The notes under the pieces: model-generated
Told to the model about the DNA's origin: nothing
The model's database searches: none
What the model saw: only the letters and a program-made list of their open reading frames with translations
From: UBA1876 sp003446665
GTDB lineage: Bacteria > Synergistota > Synergistia > Synergistales > Thermovirgaceae
Direction of reading: 5' to 3'
Assembly (NCBI GenBank): GCA_040616305.1
Contig: CP159918.1
Location: 310,001-374,000, forward strand
Length of the DNA: 64,000 nt
Made by a program: the position numbers and the translations under genes
In this document: positions 61,065-64,000 of the stretch, one piece after another
Layout: each line of letters begins with the position of its first letter
How positions within the stretch are numbered: the stretch's first letter is position 1

Positions 61065-62262
61065 ACTCGGACTTACCATGACATCCGGCTCCGTCGCCAA
61101 ATGGCATAAAACCGAAGGTGACAAGGTTGAAAAGGGAGAGGTAATCCTGGAAGTCGCGACGGAAAAGATAACCTACAAGGTAGAGGCCACAGAAAGCGGC
61201 GTCTTGAGAAAGATCCTGGTACAGCCGGGCGTAAACGTGCCGATAGGAACGGCCCTTGCGGTAGTTGCAGGGCCCGACGAAGATATAAGTCACCTGCTTG
61301 AAGAAACGCCCGCCCCTGCCGAACCCGAAAAGCAAGCCAAAGAGGAAGCCCCGCCTCAGGTGGAAGAGGCCAAACCAACGGGAGAAAAAGTGCCCGTAAA
61401 AGCCACGCCTATAGCCAAAAAAATAGCGAAAGAACACGGCATAGACCTTTCGATTGTTACAGGTACCGGCCCGGGAGGCAGGATCGTGGAAAAAGATGTC
61501 CTGGATTTTATTGAAAGCCGAAAGAAAGCCCCTACCGCCCAACCGGCGCCTAAACCCGGGGCTGGTGTGCCAAAAAGGGTGCCCTTGTCGGAGATACGCC
61601 AGGTCATAGCCGAGAGGATGAGCACGAGCTGGAAAAACTCTCCCATGGTCACGATAAACGCAGATGTAGACTGCGGGGCGATGAAAAAACTGAGGGAAGA
61701 TTTAAAAGAAGCCTTCAAAGCCAGCGGGCTTAACCTCTCGTACAATTACATTTTTATAAAAGCCTGCGCCGTGGCTCTAAAAGAGATGCCCATGCTTAAC
61801 TCCTGCCTCGAAGGCAATGAAGTTCTCCTGCACGAAGAAATCAACATAGGTCTCGCGGTAGCAACCGACGAAGCATTGCTGGTTCCCGTCGTAAAGGACG
61901 CCGGCGGCAAGAACCTGTACGAAATAGCCGCGGCGGGAGACTCGCTGATAGAAAAAGCCCGCACGGGCGGACTGTCCCTCGATGACGTGTCGGGAGGCAC
62001 CTTTACCATAACCAACCTCGGCATGTTCGCCGTCAGGGACTTTACCCCCATAATAAACCCACCCCAGTGCGCCATCCTGGGGGTGGGCGAGATGAAAGAC
62101 AGGCCTTGCGTCTGGTGTGACCAGATAGTGCCCAGACCCATGTTGACCCTGTCTTTGACCTTCGACCACAGGATCGTCGATGGTGCCCAGGGAGCGATGT
62201 TCCTTAAACGCATAAAAGAACTGCTTGAAAATCCCCTGTTGCTTCTCGCGACACTGAAATAA
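61039..62262 (+). CDS. acoC: Dihydrolipoamide acyltransferase (E2)
   Basis: The product has 407 residues. A lipoyl domain (1-80) has the lipoyl lysine about Lys43 in EVATEKITYKVEA; an acidic Pro/Ala linker follows; the peripheral subunit-binding domain is at about 117-155 (TPIAKKIAKEHGIDL, GPGGRIVEKDVLDF); and the catalytic domain (about 180-407) ends in the active-site TFDHRIVDGAQGA. GAGGAGGTG precedes the ATG, inside the end of acoX. It transfers acyl groups to CoA as part of a 2-oxoacid or acetoin dehydrogenase complex; the E1 partners are not intact here. Confidence 0.93.
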   Translation: MAVVVTMPKLGLTMTSGSVAKWHKTEGDKVEKGEVILEVATEKITYKVEATESGVLRKILVQPGVNVPIGTALAVVAGPDEDISHLLEETPAPAEPEKQAKEEAPPQVEEAKPTGEKVPVKATPIAKKIAKEHGIDLSIVTGTGPGGRIVEKDVLDFIESRKKAPTAQPAPKPGAGVPKRVPLSEIRQVIAERMSTSWKNSPMVTINADVDCGAMKKLREDLKEAFKASGLNLSYNYIFIKACAVALKEMPMLNSCLEGNEVLLHEEINIGLAVATDEALLVPVVKDAGGKNLYEIAAAGDSLIEKARTGGLSLDDVSGGTFTITNLGMFAVRDFTPIINPPQCAILGVGEMKDRPCVWCDQIVPRPMLTLSLTFDHRIVDGAQGAMFLKRIKELLENPLLLLATLK

Positions 62263-62341
62263 ACGACCTTAGAAAACACTTAATGTATAGGGACGTAAGA
62301 TTTTCTTTCGTCCCTATACATTTGTTAAGGGGAGCGTTTTC

Positions 62342-63010
62342 GTGAGCGGGAAAAGCTTCGTAGTCATATTGAAAGAGCCGGTAAGCTACAAATATGGTTT
62401 GGCTTTGCAGGAAAAAGCCTTCAGCAGGGTTTCCTCTGGTGAAGCCAGAGGCACTCTCCTTCTTTTGCAGCACAAGCCCGTTTTTACCATAGGAAGGTCC
62501 GGAGGAAGGGAAAACCTTCTCGCCGACGAAAAGACGCTTCGCGCCTCGGGAATAGAAATCTGCGAAACCGACAGAGGAGGCAACATAACCTATCACGGCC
62601 CGGGGCAGATCGTTGCCTACCCGATCTTCGACTTGTCCAGGTGGAAAAAGGACCTGTCCTGGTACGTGACCTCCCTCGAAGAGGTCGTGATCCAGGTGCT
62701 GGAAGATTACGGGATAACGGCGGGAAGAAAGGCCAAATACAGGGGCGTTTGGGTCGGTGACAAAAAAATCGCGGCCATAGGCATTTCGGTCCACAAGTGG
62801 ATCACCATGCATGGTTTTGCCTTTAACGTAAAAGTAAACAAGGACCACTTCAACCTTATCAACCCCTGCGGAATAAAGGAATTTTACGTGGCTTCCCTGG
62901 ACGACTTCCTTCCCGAAGTTGATTACTGGGAGGTCTTAAAAAGCGTCAGGGAAAAATTCTCAACGGTCTTTGGTACCGACTTCACAGAACTTCCCGAAAA
63001 GATGCTGTAA
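62342..63010 (+). CDS. lipB: Lipoyl(octanoyl) transferase
   Basis: LipB moves octanoyl from acyl-carrier protein to lipoyl domains. The product has 222 residues. RGGNITYHGPGQIVAYP, the catalytic Lys in VWVGDKKIAAIGIS, TMHGFAFNVKVN and the catalytic Cys in NPCGIKEF are all present. GTG start with AAGGGGAG upstream. It is placed 79 bases after acoC and so serves the E2. A lipA gene was not seen in the window. Confidence 0.93.
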   Translation: MSGKSFVVILKEPVSYKYGLALQEKAFSRVSSGEARGTLLLLQHKPVFTIGRSGGRENLLADEKTLRASGIEICETDRGGNITYHGPGQIVAYPIFDLSRWKKDLSWYVTSLEEVVIQVLEDYGITAGRKAKYRGVWVGDKKIAAIGISVHKWITMHGFAFNVKVNKDHFNLINPCGIKEFYVASLDDFLPEVDYWEVLKSVREKFSTVFGTDFTELPEKML

Positions 63011-63378
63011 AAGGCTGGTTGTACAGCCAGATAACCCGGCCTGTTCAGGACGCCGGAACTGTAATAGCACAAAAGAATAGAATCAGCCGCGATAAAAAAT
63101 TTCAGGCTGGACACTTAAATGGATGGTCAAGATTGAGGAATTGGGTTTAATCTTCAAAAGGAGACACTATGAAACTTCCTTTTATGAAAATACAACATAT
63201 TAAATAAAAACCACGGATGCCATTGTTCTTGGGTTGGTTTTCATGGTAATATTTCAATAATAAAGTTTCTGATGAATCAGTAGCTGTTTGCAATGGCGAA
63301 AGCAATTCTGGAAAATTATCGTGGTTGCCTTGTTGTACCCGGCTTAAATAATCCAAAAGTTTAAATCAGGGAGGCAAC
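63011..63378. other. AT-rich intergenic region before cas6
   Basis: In these 368 bases the composition shifts to lower GC. The only coding candidate is a 12-codon frame at 63169-63207 (MKLPFMKIQHIK) with AAAGGAG upstream, probably a relic or chance. No CRISPR repeats were seen here. A ribosome site GGGAGG lies before the cas6 ATG. Confidence 0.5.
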
Positions 63379-64000
63379 ATGAAGGTAGAAATAATATTAA
63401 GCGCCATAGGCGTAAATGAGGTGTTTTTGCCTAGAATAAATTTAAACATCCTCCAAAGTTTTGTGTATAGCATCTTTTCCCCCGAGAGAGCCCAATTTTT
63501 GCACGACTCCGGATATCAATATCAAAACAGAACGTTCAAATTGTTCACCTTCTCATGGCTTGTAGGCAAGAAAAACAGGATAGAGGAAAAGCAAATCGTT
63601 TTCCAAAGCCCGGTCAAATTAGTTCTTTCTTCACCGTTGACTCCGGTTTTGGAAGATCTGGCGAGTGGAGCCTTAAATAAGGAACGATTGCGTTTGGGGA
63701 ACAACAATCTCATTTGCAATGCAGTTAAAGTGCTTAAAGAACCTGAACCTTCCGGGGACATGCAAATCAAGACCTTGTCACCCATAACGTGCTATTCGAC
63801 TATGTACAAGAAGGATGGGACTCCTTATACGGTCTATTATTCTCCTTTCGAAGAAGAGTTCAAAGAACAGATTCACAACAACCTCGTGAAGAAGTTCAGC
63901 TTGGTGTTTCCCGAAGAGAATTTACCCGAAAGCAAAGTGGTAATTAAACCAATTGGTAAGCCTAGATTGCAGGTGGCTTTATTCAGGGCTGATGATCCGA
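63379..64000 (+). CDS. cas6: CRISPR-associated endoribonuclease Cas6, C-terminus beyond window
   Basis: The frame is open from ATG at 63379 to the edge, giving 207 residues. Cas6 hallmarks of the first ferredoxin-like domain: FKLFTFSWLVGKK, IVFQSPVKLVLSSPLTPVLEDLA, VKVLKEP, IKTLSPITCYSTMY, YYSPFEEEFKEQIHNNLVKK. The glycine-rich C-terminal loop is not yet reached. Cas6 cuts pre-crRNA in repeats of type I and III systems. Codon use is more AT-rich than its neighbours, a sign of acquisition. Further cas genes and the array should lie to the right. Confidence 0.9.
   Translation, partial: MKVEIILSAIGVNEVFLPRINLNILQSFVYSIFSPERAQFLHDSGYQYQNRTFKLFTFSWLVGKKNRIEEKQIVFQSPVKLVLSSPLTPVLEDLASGALNKERLRLGNNNLICNAVKVLKEPEPSGDMQIKTLSPITCYSTMYKKDGTPYTVYYSPFEEEFKEQIHNNLVKKFSLVFPEENLPESKVVIKPIGKPRLQVALFRADDP

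Noticed and set aside
63169..63207. 12-codon gene before cas6
   Set aside because: It has a ribosome site but is very short, with no special codons or terminator to suggest a leader.

Overview
The window most likely comes from an anaerobic, amino-acid-fermenting bacterium of the phylum Synergistota. This is inferred from gene content and protein style, not from a marker gene. The indicators are lysine 2,3-aminomutase with an M20 hydrolase and a sodium symporter, a RocB-like M20 protein, a tungsten-type aldehyde:ferredoxin oxidoreductase with its own MoaD-like protein, a poly-gamma-glutamate cluster of the PgsB/PgsC/PgsW type, a small 2[4Fe-4S] ferredoxin, and many c-di-GMP and two-component proteins. 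A TtuA/TtuB-like pair hints at a thermophilic or moderately thermophilic lifestyle. I saw no rRNA, tRNA, transposase or CRISPR array. The last 600 bases begin a cas6 gene in visibly more AT-rich DNA, so a CRISPR-Cas locus probably lies just beyond the right edge.

Layout. 1-3.4 kb (minus): a truncated TPR protein, a PDZ protein and a YtcJ-type amidohydrolase. 3.5-7.7 kb (plus): kamA, M20 hydrolase and Na+/solute symporter behind a good promoter, ending in a strong bidirectional terminator. 7.8-17.4 kb (minus): a ten-gene poly-gamma-glutamate block, in order of transcription: secreted DUF6305-like protein, DctM-like permease, a 49-aa membrane peptide, AstE-like zinc hydrolase, gamma-glutamyltransferase, pgsB, pgsC, pgsW, histidine kinase, response regulator. 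The last five are joined by 4-base start/stop overlaps. 17.7-27.4 kb: two MFS transporters, RocB-like protein, MoaD plus AOR, QueT, and a PAS/GGDEF/HD-GYP protein. 27.4-32.9 kb (minus): a five-gene peptide ABC transporter whose binding protein has its two halves in swapped order. 33-44.3 kb: PolX, cupins, MFS, nitroreductase, diguanylate cyclases, CCA nucleotidyltransferase, ferredoxin, gpsA. 44.3-48.2 kb: a non-coding repeat cluster, a zincin-DUF72 fusion, TtuA/TtuB and a YczE-like protein, with another repeat unit at 47.97 kb. 48.2-52.9 kb: a TPR protein with an exported partner, a coiled-coil PD-(D/E)XK-like protein, and an ArsB/NhaD-like permease. 53-54.9 kb (minus): cysE-cysK behind a readable cysteine attenuator. 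54.9-58.5 kb: three signalling genes. 58.9-63.0 kb: a damaged acetoin/pyruvate dehydrogenase operon with acoX, acoC and lipB. 63.4 kb to the end: partial cas6.

The strongest unusual observations are: (1) a circularly permuted family-5 ABC solute-binding protein; (2) a cysteine attenuation leader with promoter, a 16-residue peptide carrying three consecutive Cys codons, and mutually exclusive antiterminator and terminator; (3) an in-frame fusion of the front of dihydrolipoamide dehydrogenase to the tail of E1-beta, consistent with a deletion that removed the E1 genes, or an assembly chimera; (4) the poly-gamma-glutamate block with a translationally coupled two-component system and a tiny membrane protein; (5) a HExxH zincin domain fused to DUF72; (6) a short repeat family with hairpins around 44.3-44.8 kb.
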